This document shows positions 1-12,047 of a stretch of 64,000 nt of DNA, piece after piece. The first letter of the stretch is position 1, and each line of letters begins with the position of its first letter. The position numbers and the translations under genes were made by a program. The notes under the pieces are model-generated. The model did no database searches and was not told the DNA's origin. It saw only the letters and a list, made by a program, of their open reading frames with translations. Origin of the DNA: Daphnia carinata (lineage: Eukaryota > Arthropoda > Branchiopoda > Diplostraca > Daphniidae); contig NC_081336.1 in assembly GCF_022539665.2 (NCBI RefSeq), forward strand, positions 9,772,778 through 9,836,777. The letters run 5' to 3'.

Positions 1-1390
1 AACTCAATATAGCTGGTCTTCATTCATTGGTCCATTCTCCATTCACCAAACCAATTCACCCAACGATAAATTAGACCCAACTACGAAAAAATAAGAAAAA
101 AATGGAAATTAATAATGACATTAAAACACGATTGGTGTAGTACCTTTTTTCAACACATAGTCTGCCACGGTGCTTATGTTGGGCATCTTCAATAATCTGC
201 TGGGCCGGCATCGTCTAGTTGACAGTGGGCAAGCCCAGGAACGAACACTTGCCTTCATATATGAAGGCTATAAACAATATTAGAAATTAATATTTTAAAA
301 AGAGAAACACAGCAACAGTTCAAATGAAATATGACATTACTGCACCACAAGGGTGGTAGAAGATCTCAATCCACCATGCCACGCAATGATGATTCATGGG
401 GAGATTGACCTGAACCTACAGTAATAATAACACTTGTATGAAGAACTGAGCAACCATTCACTTACGACCTTATACATATACGTTGACCATGCTTTGCACA
501 GAAAGCATTTTACGTTCAAGCAGTTTTAGGCGGAAAAATCACAGATAAAGATGTGCTCGCCGCCCAACACATTTAGAAAGTTATCAACAAAATTGACTAT
601 TGGCTTTAAATTTATAAATGATATTACACTTAACGGAAAGCTAAAACCTTCAAAATAACAAATTACCGAATAGTTTTCCTGATTCCAAAGTGGGGAAGCC
701 GAAATCCGCTCTTGCAGGGCCAGGACAATGTCCTGAACGCGTGTCAGCCATTGGCGACTGGTAGTTCATCACTGAGAGTTGAATGCTCTCCATAGCTAAG
801 CAATTAACCGTGCCAGATGTCGCCATTTTTGGACGATTTAGAAGGGAGGGGAAAATGTTGCCAGCTGTCAACTAATATTTGTTTCATTTTTATTCACATT
901 TACAAAATATCTTCAATACGTATACATTAATATTCATCTAGTTTATAAAAATTTTGTAAATCCAACGCCATAAAAAAAAATGTGCTTTACGTACGAGAAC
1001 GTTAAAACTTAAAAATCTGACAGCGTCGAGTATGACTAGTATTTGATTTACGGTGCCAAATTTGTCAACAAATCTTAATTAATTCCAGAAAAAGGAGAAT
1101 AGAATGTTGATGGTAAAGATTAATGAAGGTCTATCATTCTTGATTTATGGAATAGTTTCACAACGGCCTTGAGACTTGCTTTCGCAATCTGGAAAATGCG
1201 CTGCAACTAAGAAGAAATGACGTTTGCGCTATGTCTCGTAGATAAGATCAGATAAATGGATTCTTAAGTTACCACTGCAACTGACCTCTTTTTTTTTTGA
1301 TGAGTGTCGTTTCTAACACCATCTAGGCATTTAAACTAGTTTATAGTTTACTCGGTATTTCATTCTAAGCCGCTGTGCGAAGGCGAAAGG
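1..1390. repeat. Duplicated non-coding segment, copy 1 (5' flank of the C1q gene)
   Basis: No convincing gene is seen here. The stretch is a diverged copy of sequence at about 29225-29395 plus 30850-32048, and of 63130-64000; runs of identical sequence are visible by eye, for example around 1035-1200 against 31650-31830. A minus-strand open frame at 650-871 is partly conserved in the copy at 31271-31459 (shared residues PMADTRSGHC) but has an in-frame stop in the third copy near 63830. It is therefore not called as a gene. It could be an upstream exon or 5' UTR of a divergent transcript. Confidence 0.7.
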
Positions 1391-3222
1391 ATGGGACATA
1401 ATTTATCCGGGACGATTCGATCATTTCTTCTTATTTTGGCGCTGTCTACGTGCTATCTCACGGCTGCTCCACCTGATCTGCAAACAAGAGTTGAACAACT
1501 TGAGAAAAACTATGTAAGTCCAAATTCATATCTTTTCTTACTGCATTAATTCATAATGCATGACTTACCTGTTCGCTGAAAGGTCGAAATTAAAGAACAT
1601 TTGAAAGCTAAAATTATTGATTTGGAGACGAAAGTCGGGCGACTGGAAGCCAAAATTGAAAAACAGGATTCACTTTTGGCTATTCTCGAAAAAGGACATG
1701 ACCCTTTGAAAGATAATGTCGTTATCAATCGACCCCGTCGTCAGATCGCAACTAATCGTACTTGCCAGGAAATCAGGGACGCAAATCCGTCGCACTCCTC
1801 CGGCATGTACTGGATTGATCCAGACGGACAAGGCATCGGTGATCCACCAATCCACGTCGATTGCACCTACTGGTAGGCGAGGCGGCTGCATAAATCTGGT
1901 GGTATCTTATATCTGATAAATAGTGGCGGTGGGCGGATACTTTCAGGGGCGCAACAGAAATTTTGCATGACAGCGAGTCGGAAATGAACATTGGAAATTG
2001 CACAGAGCCCGGATGTTACTCGAGGCAAATCAAATATAACGCAAGCGATAGACAAATCCAAGCGTTGATTCAATTGTCTCTCAAATGCTTCCAATTCATT
2101 GGCGTACTGTGACCAAAGCTCAAATTTATTTTAATGATCGTTTGTTCTAAAATTTGTGATTGACGATGCAGTATTATTGCAGAAACTTGCCGTTGAAGTA
2201 CAACGGGACCGTCTATGCTTGGTGGATCGACAAAGACGGGAAAAGGAACGAGTTTCCCAGTTTGGAGAATTGCGACAACCTCGATGACACTGTAAAGTTT
2301 GAATTAAGTACGAGAGTTTTATTTATTTGAATTAAAAAAAAACGAATTGACAATTGAAATCGGGGCTGAAATCTAGATTTCATAGGCGATGAAGATATGT
2401 TGCCTGTCACGCGCCTCCATTTTAGCAATCCCTTTAAGGGCTCCGGCAAACACGAAGTGAGCCGGTTAAAATGTTTTGGTAAGGTAAAAACGCAGCCAAT
2501 GCCGAGATCGTGCGACGATTTGCAACGGATGGGACACACTCTCAACGGTATCTACTCAGTCAGGAGAGCTAAACGAATAGAAACTGTTTTCTGCCAATTT
2601 GATAAACGACCTGATGAACGACGTAGGTGATATGTATTCACGTCTTTGATTTGATTAACTGTCATTTTGGTAGATCTGCAAAAGGAGATATGTCAAAATC
2701 AAATTCTTAATTTCAGAATTCCAGGAGAGGATCGGATATCAAAACATAAAAACAAAGCCAATATACTTCAACGTACAGAAAGACAAGAATTTTTCGAAAA
2801 GAGACGTTCCGCTTCCGTTTGAGATTACCATCGTCAACATTGGAGAGGCCATGGATTTGCCAAGCGGCGTATTCACAGCACCCGTCAACGGAACTTACTT
2901 CTTTTCCTTTGCTGGACTCGCGCAATTTCCGATGCTTACAGGTCCAGATCCAGTTCCAGTGCAAAGGGAACTAGGCGCCAATCTTTATAAAAATGGTGAA
3001 AGAATAGCAATCAGTCAGGTTAATATAGGCTACCTCGTATATCCGGATAATCGAAGTCCAATCACCCTTCAAAGTACTGTATCTTTGCGAGCTGGAGACA
3101 AAATATGGATCCAGTTAAGTATTGGGATCAGTGGGGGGTTTCTATACGACGAGAGGCATGCGGAAGTGGACCAGGGTTCACACACGCATTTTAACGGGTG
3201 GCTTTTGGAAGAAGAAATCTAA
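1391..3222 (+). CDS. Secreted C1q-domain protein with a fibrillar-collagen-like module (6 exons)
   Basis: Exons by eye are 1391-1513, 1583-1872, 1947-2103, 2172-2307, 2377-2622 and 2717-3222. They sum to 1458 nt, giving 485 residues and a TAA, and all five introns are GT-AG with matching phases. The protein opens with a hydrophobic signal peptide (about residues 1-25, ending near LTAAPP), then a coiled coil (about 30-80). A module follows starting TCQEIRDANPSHSSGMYWID, with repeated cysteines, like fibrillar-collagen C-terminal or fibrinogen-like domains. The last 130 residues are a C1q jelly roll (SGVFTAPVNGTYFFSF, then a GDKIWIQL strand and the terminal HFNGWLLEEEI). C1q proteins are secreted, often trimeric, pattern-binding lectins. 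The start is the first ATG before the signal peptide. The donor of exon 3 (at 2104) is the least certain junction. A truncated copy of its first exon lies at 32019-32048. Confidence 0.85.
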
Positions 3223-5567
3223 GTAATGCAGAGGTTTTCCACACCCCAATGTGTGCCAGCAAATACTACGACCACAAACATAAAACATCCTTCAATCCCA
3301 TTATCAATGTACGTTCATGTCTCTGTAGGGACATTATAGTCTTGCAAACAGCAATTACCTGGCTGTTTTGCCAACTGCACATGTGTGAATCTCATTCTAT
3401 ATGATTGCTGAACATGTTTTTGCCATCGCTGCTTATTTTCAGGATTGATTTGCGTGATGGAAACTGAGTATGATGAAATAATGTTTTATTTTTATTTTTA
3501 CTTTATATTTCCTAGTTGTCGATTCTCTGCAATACAAAACTCTGTTCAGTAACATTGGTTTGGCCAATGCAACGATGTTTGTTGATACCTTAAAAAATCA
3601 TCAGCATCAGAAACTGATTTCTGAATCATTCGAAATTCTTAAATTCAATTCACAGTATGAAATTCAGTTCAACATTTCATAATTCCATTGGCATTTTTTC
3701 GCGATTAATTATTTTATTTTGTTTCTAGCGTGAGTTGGCAATGCTGTCGAGGAACTGAAGTGGGGAGGGTAAATAAAGCGCCAAATTTCGCTCACCAACT
3801 GATCAGTTTCACCATTGACATTTTAACTGACAGCCACAAAGGATGTGTTACCTGTCACTTTCTACTCGCCTCATTTTCTGTTTCCGTATTGTAAGGGTTT
3901 CAGTGTTGAAGACAAAAGTTTTCAGGGACAATCAACTGACAAAAAATTAAGTTTTCAAATTAGATGATGTATCAAGCGTAAAGAAAAACGGCGATGGCAA
4001 GTCGGTCAGCTGATTGAGAGACTATTGGCGCCCTCGACGGGAATGCAGCAACCACGACCCAATCGCCCAGTGTAAAGCAGATAGTTCATCGATGGCTGTG
4101 CTGCGTTTGAATGCAATTCACAACGGAGGAAGTTCTCTGCTCCATTTCCAGGTTAGTTTTTAGCTAGTTTTTTTTATTTTGTTTTGCATGTGTCATCGTA
4201 CAATGACATCTCTGAAGGGCCTAAAATCTAGACCCCTCTCCTCTCCCAGTTATTTGGCTGTGATTTTTTTTCAAGTTGTAACCGCTTATTTTTTTGTTTT
4301 CCTTTTATTGATTTTCGAGAGATCCTTGAAAATGATGCAGTGTAAGAATGCACTGATTACGTCTTTTTTTTTGCCTATTCATGGTCGGCCTTGTCTTCCA
4401 GTCCTTTTTTTTTTGCCATGTTTCGCCATTTTGGGCTCCATTTCTGCTTCGATGTCGCCATAGAGTGAGGTTTGACATTGCATTGTTCGAACTGAAGAAC
4501 AATGCAAGGGGCCTGCGTTTGCCAGAAATGGGGAAACAGGTGGCTTGGCAGAATCGTTTGAAAAACAATCACTCTTTCTTGCCGACTTGATTTGATTGAT
4601 TTTTCGCATTTTGTTCCCAAACTTTTGAAGGTCACACAAGGAAAAGTGGCATTTGCTCGGTAGATGTCTACTCGTTTAAAAAATCGTAAAATCAATTGTA
4701 TACAAGCAGATGATTTGGCTAAAAACAAATGGATAGAATAGTATAGCATATAGTAGGAGGGTTTTAAAAACTTATTTAAGTAATTGTATTATTAAATGGC
4801 TGTGTTGTTGATGTGAACTACACACTTTTTCAATTTGCTAAATCTTTATCGGTGTATACAGCCTTTGTCAATTTTTTTTTTTTTTTTACTTGTTTTTACT
4901 TGCTTTTACTTTTTTTTTTTTTTTTAATGGTTTGCTAAATTGCAACACAGCTGGCAAGAAAAGATTTGATTGTCAAGTTTGACGGTCGTACTGTTTTCAC
5001 GTGAAAATTTCTTTCATTTGACTAGCGGAATTGTTAAACGATCGCAGTTAGCTCTACCGGCAAAAGCGGTTTCTCATTTGCCTTTAAGATGACGAAGAAA
5101 ATTGGGGGTTTTTATTCACCATTCGAGATATAATTTTTTTATTGTTTATTAAGGTTCTTTATTGCTCTGATTGTTTTCCTGAATGAGCTCCATTACAGTT
5201 TGCTAGAAGCTTGAAATGAAATGAACTACTTATCCAATGAGAGAAGAGGCTTGTTGAACCGATATTGAATCACTTGTTTTTTGCTTTGATACTTTCTTTT
5301 ATTTTAATGTCGTTTGCGCACATAGAATTTATAAATTGTCGAATGAGTCGCAATCAACATGGCTAAAGGAGTCATAAATTGATAAGACTCTATGACGATG
5401 TAGTCTTTATTTTTATTTTTGAAAGTCCGTCGGCCTGAGCAATACACCCAAGAAAGCGGGATTTTTGAGTTTTCAAGGAGTAAATGGCAAAATTATTCCG
5501 AGTATACAACAGTCGCCATATTTTATTTTCCGTTAAAGTGCATTGCATCGCCAAGAGTCATGATGAG
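3223..5567. other. Spacer between the C1q gene and kinase gene A; no gene seen
   Basis: AT-rich DNA with long T tracts (for example 4870-4890 and 4908-4925). The part from about 3430 to 4780 is one copy of a spacer block that recurs 3' of the other kinase genes, at about 10440-11740, 35990-37260, 42640-43330 and 46080-46990. Short open frames on both strands change between copies and look like chance. An AATAAA-like hexamer on the minus strand at 5522-5527 lies about 40 nt past the ancestral stop of gene A and could be its polyadenylation signal. Confidence 0.7.
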
Positions 5568-8500
5568 TCATGATACAACATGAAGTGCTTCGTCGAGCAG
5601 TTTTAGGATTTCGTCCTTGTTGCTAATCTTATCATTATCGCGTAAATAACTTTGAGCATTCCTTCCATCATTGTCCTTTGCATTCACATCAATTCCCAGT
5701 TGGATTAAAAGTGGAATGGCGTCAATTAAATTAGGGCTTGAATTTGATCCACACAAATAATGGAGCGCATTCCTTCCATCAAAATCCTTTGCATTCACAT
5801 CAATTCCCAGTTGGATTAAGAGTTGAATGGCGTCAATTAAATTTGGGCTTGAATTCCATTTACACAAACAATGGAGCGCATTCAATCCATCATTTTCCTT
5901 TGCATTCACATCGATTCCCAGTAGGATTAAGAGTTGAATGGCGTCAATTAAATTTGGGCTTGAATTTGATTCACACAAATAATGGAGCGCATTCTTTCCC
6001 ATTTGTCCTTTGCATTCACATCGATTCCCAGTTGGATTAAGAGTTGAATGGCGTCAATTAAATTTGGGCTTAAAATGAGTTCACACAAATAATGGAGCGC
6101 ATTCTTTCCCCATTTGTCCTTTGCATTCACATCGATTCCCAGTTGGATTAAGAGTTGAATGGCGTCAATTAAATTTGGGCTTGAATTTAACAAATAATGG
6201 AGCGCACAATTTGTCCTTTGCATTCACATCGATTCCCAGTTGGATTAAGAGTTGAATGGCGTCAATTAAATTTGGGCTTGAATTTGATTTACACAAAAAA
6301 TGGAGCGTATTGCTTCCCCTCTCGTTCTTTGCGTTCACATCAATTCCCAGTTGGATTAAGAGTTGAATGGCGTCAATTAAATTTGGGCTTGAATTAAAAA
6401 AACACAAATGATGGAGCGCATTCTGTCCACGATCGTTCTTTGCATTCACATCAATTCCCAGTTGGATTAAGAGTTGAATGGCGTCAATTAAATTTGGGCT
6501 TGAATTTGATTCACACAAATAATGGAGCATATTCTCACCATATTTGCCCTTTGCATTCACATCGATTCCAAGGCGAATTAAGTCGTTGATTCTTCCAACT
6601 AGATCAGCCGAAGTGTAACCAGCAAAAAGTTGTCGAAATTCTGTTTCTTTTTCAGTCAACTAAATTGGTGAAATTCACAATTGTTTACGTTGTTAATTCC
6701 TCACTTATAAAAAATATTACTTTATTCTTAATGGATGCCAGTTGATTGACGACTTCTGTCGAATTCATTCTTTTTTCCGTATCATATTCCAACATTTTCG
6801 TTAGTAAGTCATTCTCATAATATTTGCGCAGTTCGCCATCAATTTCTGAAATTTAGCACCCGATTGTTTATAAATAGAAGAGTAAAATAGAATTGAAGTT
6901 AAAAATTGGCATTACTCGTCATATTCACTGGATTATTTTCAATGATGTTCTTGTGAATTTCAGTTTCACTTGAGCCGAATAAATGTTCTCCCTCCAAAAA
7001 AATATAACCGTAGACAATGCCGAGAACGAACACATCGCTCTTGACGGTGCCCCAAAACTTATTATTTTTCACGTTTTGATCGTTGTTGAGTTTTTCCAGC
7101 ACTTCGGGTGCGTACCAAGTTCTCGTTCCTCTCACTCCAGTCCACGAGTGAAGTCCCTTTTCGTTTACGGATTTGGCCAGTCCAAAATCAGACCATTTCA
7201 TTATTATATTTTCATATTTTCCAGGCTTTCGCATAATGAGGATGTTTTCCGGTTTAATGTCCCGATGTATTAAATTCTTTGAATGGATGTATTCCAGGCC
7301 TGTGGCTAATTGACGGAATATTTCGATAGGAGGTAGTATACGTTCGTTGTATTTTTTGGGATTATCCTCCTTCAGAAAAAGTTGATCTAAAGAAGCGACA
7401 CATAATTCCAATGCGTAGTACCTTTAACGCGAGAACGAAAAAAACAAATCAATTTTGGAATCATTTTGTTATTTAAAGTCATAAAAAAAATGTCTTGCAT
7501 AAAGTCGTTGTCCGTTTCATAATGAAGAAGTTTGACGATGTTCGGATGATCCAATTTTAGCATTGCGTCTTCTTCTCTTTTGTCCACATGACGCATTTCA
7601 ACTCTTTTGACTGCAACTTCACGACCTCCGAACTTCCCTTTGTTTACCATACCAAAGCCACCTTCCCCTATTGGTTGTTGGCGGTCGAACCAAATTTTCA
7701 TCTCTTTGTTAAATTTATTTTGCGAATAATAAAACGCATTCCATCCAGCGTTGTCCGGCAGCATCATATCCACTCCGAATTTAGTCAAAATACCAACTGC
7801 GTCGACTAAATTTGGGGTTGAATTGTATCGACATAGATAATGGAGCGCATTCGATCCATCGTCGGTTATTGCCTTTGCGTCGATTCCGGATTGATTCAAG
7901 ACTTCAATTCCGTTAATTAAGGTTTGGCTTGAATGGTATCGACACAAATAATGAATGGCATTCATTCCATAGTTGTCCCTTGCATTCACGTCGACACCGC
8001 TTTTGATTACGAGTTGAATTGCGTCGGTAAATTTTGGGTTTGAATAGTTACGACACAAAAGATGGAGCACATTCGTTTCGTCTTTGTCCTTTGCGTTCAC
8101 GTTAATTCCGAACTGAATTAATTCTTCTATTTTTCCCGTGAGATCCTCTCGCGAATCACGCCCACACAGTTCAAGCAATTCTTTTTCTTTTCCAGTGAGC
8201 TAATTGATAAATTGACATTTGCATACGAATGCTCGACTTGCTTTAAATTCATTATACCTTATCCTTGATCGACTGCAATTGAATGAGAACTTTTTCCGAT
8301 GTTATTCTTTCATTGGGATCGTTTCTCAACATTTTTTCGAACAGGTCATTCTCGTAACAGTCGCGCAATTTGCCATCCATTTCTAGGTATAGCAATCAAT
8401 TCTTTTTATCAGAAAATAATATCATTATAGTATATCAGGTATTACTTTGCATGTTAATGGGATCTCCTTTAACTATGTTTTCGGCAATTTTATTTTCGAT

Positions 8501-9216
8501 GGAACCGTAGAGATGTTCGCCATTCAAGAGTAAATTACCGAAAACAAGTCCCATTGCAAACACGTCGCTCTCGATGCTTACTGGATAACTGGTTTCATCT
8601 ACATTTCCTGTAGGGCTTTTCTTCTTCTTTTTTTTCAATCGAAGCCACTCGGGGGCTAACCATGCCTTATTGCTTCTGATAGGACTGGTTTGCTTTGCTT
8701 CACTGACACTTCTGATCAGTCCAAAATTTGTCCATTTGAGAGTTATCTCATCTTGGCCAGCAGGTTCCTCCGCAATCAGGACATTTTCTGGTTTGATGTC
8801 TCCATGAACTAAATTATTTGAATGGAGGTATTCGAGACCAGAAGCTAATTGAAGCAAACCATCGATATGATGTGGCATACGTCCCTTGTATTTTCTGGCA
8901 TCATCCGACTTCAAGAACAGCTGATCTAAAGTGTCCAAACACGGGCCCAATGCATAGTACCTGGTAACATTTTAACGAAAACAAAATCAAATCCTTGTTG
9001 ATATCGTACTGTTCTAAATTCTAAAAAATAAGAAATGCCCTACAAATAGACATAGTCACTTTCACGCTCATGAAGTTTGACGATGTTTGGATGATTTAAC
9101 TCTAGCAAAGCTCTTTCTTCTTTACTTTGGTGCCTATGATGCACTCGAAATTTTTTCGTTTGAACATCGCCAACTCTGAACTTTCCGCCAAACGCTTGAC
9201 CTGAACCATCCACCAT
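5568..9216 (-). CDS. Gene A: pseudokinase-ankyrin-kinase-ankyrin protein, ankyrin array frameshifted
   Basis: Exons are 9216-9044, 8960-8446, 8382-8258, 8199-7499, 7421-6916, 6845-6721 and 6659 downwards. First half: kinase-like, with glycine loop degraded (GSGQAF), HRD changed to HGD (HGDIKPEN) and DFG to NFG, so predicted inactive. Second half: three and a half ankyrin repeats, then a kinase with IGEGGFGMVNKG, VAVK, HRDIKPEN, SDFGLAK and YAPEVL, all intact. The ALELC segment and the SDVFVLG...EGEHLFG helix resemble IRE1/RNase L kinases. No KEN nuclease domain follows; the chain runs into C-terminal ankyrin repeats. The frame breaks near 6205 (net loss of 14 nt against the repeat consensus), giving a stop at 6165 and 879 residues. 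A second 1-nt loss near 6000 restores the original frame, which runs to 5568. Exon 4 ends in GC rather than GT. The ATG at 9216 is chosen because an in-frame stop lies just upstream and the same ATG is conserved in C, D and E. Confidence 0.75.
5640..6590 (-). repeat. Gene A C-terminal ankyrin array (about nine 111-bp repeats)
   Basis: Nine copies of a 111-bp unit encode 37-residue ankyrin repeats of the form GIDVNAKxxxGxNALHYLC, ending in a cap shared with gene D (DNDGRNAQSYLRDNDKIS). Copies four to six lie in a shifted frame because of deletions near 6185-6210 and 5998. The near identity of units at DNA level points to recent unequal exchange or gene conversion. Confidence 0.85.
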
Positions 9217-10260
9217 ATTTCCGATGCTCGCCAAATACTGAATAGTTCCGCAATGTTACAGTTTTTCAAATGACTTTGTTGCGATGGCTTCCGTTCAGAC
9301 CTAAGCAAATGACCAACGCCTTTACTTGATAACGTTTATCTTGAACCTGACAATACTGTGTAATCTACTGACCAGGTTTATCGGTAGTGAAACGCGTCTC
9401 TTACACAACGATTCGAGAACAACAAAAATTAATGATGAACTTTTCGATCCTGAATAAGCATGGCATTCCTTTCGCTATGATTGTCTCTATAATATTAAAT
9501 TCTCGATCACCCTTTCCTTATTTTTATTGTTTTATGCGGCTATAATTTGTGGTGGTTTTTGGATCTGAAATATTGCCATTGTTGGTTGTGGATGTATTCA
9601 TCATCTTTGTATTACCATGATAACAATGTGTTTATCTTCCTGGTGTCATCACCGAAAATAGGCCACTACCCGTATCGATGACCAAGTGCTTCCCCCAACC
9701 CCCTTTTCGCCTTTGTTTGCTTGGTATGTATTTTTGTTTTGCTTTTGCTGCTCCTGTTAACAGGAGACGTTCCTCTAATTTAAATTCACGATAAAACATT
9801 TAACTGTTTCCGTTAATCGCGTTTCGACAAAATGAACTGAATTAACCGGTTAATCATTTCATCACATTGTTTTCTACGTTGTGGATCTTTTCTACACATT
9901 TTGACTATATTACAAAAAGATTGCTAACAGTGTCAATCAGTTTTCAACTTGTTGACGTCAGTGCTATATCTGTAGCAGCTAACTAGGAGCAATAACGCGA
10001 TTTTTTAACTTATCAGCCGGGAATTTTCTTTTAGCCAATTCATCCATTATCTTGACGTGTGTTGACGCGTTTTGGCCCCCCCCCCAAACCTGATGAAGCA
10101 TGAATAGCAGACGGGAGTGACACCTCATGGTCAAGTGCTTTACGACAACAGGATTACAGCCAATGAAACGTTTGACACCCAAGCCATCAGAATCATGGAT
10201 GCGTAAATACTTAAAGAAATAGTACGTATCTATTCTCTATTTTCTTGCAAAAATAAAAGG
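9217..10260. promoter_or_regulatory. 5' flank of gene A with a block conserved upstream of B, D and E
   Basis: About 9340-9510 is nearly identical to 16355-16510, 41450-41620 and 51950-52110, each placed upstream of a kinase gene start. That position suggests a shared promoter and 5' UTR, though no firm TATA or initiator can be assigned. Further out, 10072-10260 (from an oligo-C tract through a fixed 180-bp sequence) recurs at 52387-52590 next to different flanking DNA. The minus-strand open frame at 9979-10182 overlaps this and is not recognised. Confidence 0.45.
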
Positions 10261-12047
10261 TCTTCAAAGAGCTTACGAAAAATTCGCTTCCGCACTTCAG
10301 GTAATAATCTTTTATGGTGCTGATCTGTTCCAGATATTGGGTCAACTTTCAGGTATGACGATTCGAATCGAAGGCTTGTGCAGAGCAGAGAACTCACTTC
10401 AGATTCTTTTTTAATGGCAGGCTGTTGGTTTTTAGAATTGAAATTCTTGCTGGAAATTGAGCATGATGAAAAAATGTTTTCTTGAATTCTTTTTTTATTT
10501 TTACCTTATATTTCCTAGTTGACGATTCTCTTCAATACAAAACTCTGTTAAGTGACATTGGTTTGGCGAATGCAACGCTGTTTGTTGATATCTTAAAAAT
10601 TCAGCAGATTCAGAACCTGATTTCTTAATCATTCGAAATTCTTAAATACAATTTGCAATATGAAATTCAGCCCAACATTTCATAATTCTATCGCCATCTT
10701 TTTCCGATTAATTGTTTTATTTGGTTCATAGCTTGTGTTGGCAATGCTGTCGAGGAGCTGGGGTAAGAAAAGCGCCAAATTCCGCTGACCAACTGATGAG
10801 TTTCATCATTGCCATTTTAACTGATATCCACAAAGGATGTGCTATGTGTCGCTTTCTACTCGTCTCTATTTCTGTTTCCGTATTATAAGGGTTTCAGTGT
10901 TGAAGACAAAAGCTTTCAGTCGCAATCGGCTGACAAACAATTTAATGTTCAAATCAGATGATGTATCAAGTGTAACTTGAGGCAATGGACCACCTGGATG
11001 AAATGCTGCTGAATAATGTGTAGACTGGCTATTGAGACGGTCAGCTGATCGAGAATGATTTGGCGCCTTCGACGGGAATGCATCAACCACGACTTCCGTG
11101 CAGTGAAAACTAGTTCATCGATGGATGTGCTGCGTTTGAATGCAATTCATAACGGAGCAAGTTCTCTGCTCTTTTTCCAGGTTAGTTTTTAGATATTTTT
11201 TTTGCTTTCGTTTTGTATGTATCGTCGCACAATGACATATCAAAGGGCCTAAAATGTCGACCCCACCCCTCTCTCAGTTATTTAGCTGTTATTTTTTTTC
11301 AAATTGCAACCGTTTATTTTTTTGTTTTTCTTTCATTGATTTGCGAGAAATCCCTGAAAATGATGCAATGTAAGAATGCACTGATTCCGTCTTTTTTTCG
11401 CCCTTGGTCGGCCTTGTTTTCAAGTCCTTTTTTTTCTGGCTATTTTGACGCCATTTTTGCTTCGATGGTGCCATAGAGTGAGAGGTATCGTTGACATTGT
11501 ATTGCTCGTACTGACGAACAATGCAAGTGGCCTGTTTTTTTGTTTGAAGTGGGGAAACAGCTGATTTCCCAATCATCAGATGGCTTGGCAGAATCTTTAT
11601 TAGAACCGTCTCTTTCGTGACGACGTCATTTGATTGTTTTTTCCCATTTTGTTTTCCCAATGTTTTGAAAGTCACACCAGGAAAAGTGGCATTTTCTTGG
11701 TAGATGTCTGCTCGTTTAAAAAATCGTAAAATCAACTTTATACTATGAATATTTTATTATGAAATGAAAAACTTTATCCAAAGAGAAAAGAGGCTTGTTA
11801 AACCAATATTGAATCACACTGCTGTTTTTTATGCTTTGATTTTTCCTTTCATTTTAAAGATGTTTGCCCACATAGAATTTTTAATCATCAAATGAGTCGC
11901 AATCAACTTGGGGTAAAGGAATAATACATTGGCAAAACTCTCGGCGATGCGGACATTTCCGGGGTTCTATTCTGGTGTATTTCTGAAAGTGAAGTGAGAA
12001 AGTAGGAAATTTGAATTTTGTAATGGTAAGAGATATAAGCAATTAGA
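10261..12047. other. Spacer between kinase genes A and B; no gene seen
   Basis: From about 10280 this is a copy of the family spacer, closely matching 35880-37260 and 3430-4780. Open frames on both strands (for example 11213-11476 + and 11289-11735 -) are opposed readings of the same repeat, differ in their ends between copies, and are not supported as genes. Confidence 0.7.

Noticed and set aside
4375-4749. Overlapping minus-strand frames (4375-4749, and equivalents at 11289-11735 and 42882-43298)
   Set aside because: They recur in the spacer block but with different frames, starts and stops in each copy, and on both strands, so there is no coding conservation.
9979-10182. Minus-strand frame VKRFIGCNPVVVKHLTMRCH shared with 52299-52520
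   Set aside because: The shared part is a duplicated 180-bp DNA block; the reading frame diverges at the oligo-C tract and no domain is recognised.
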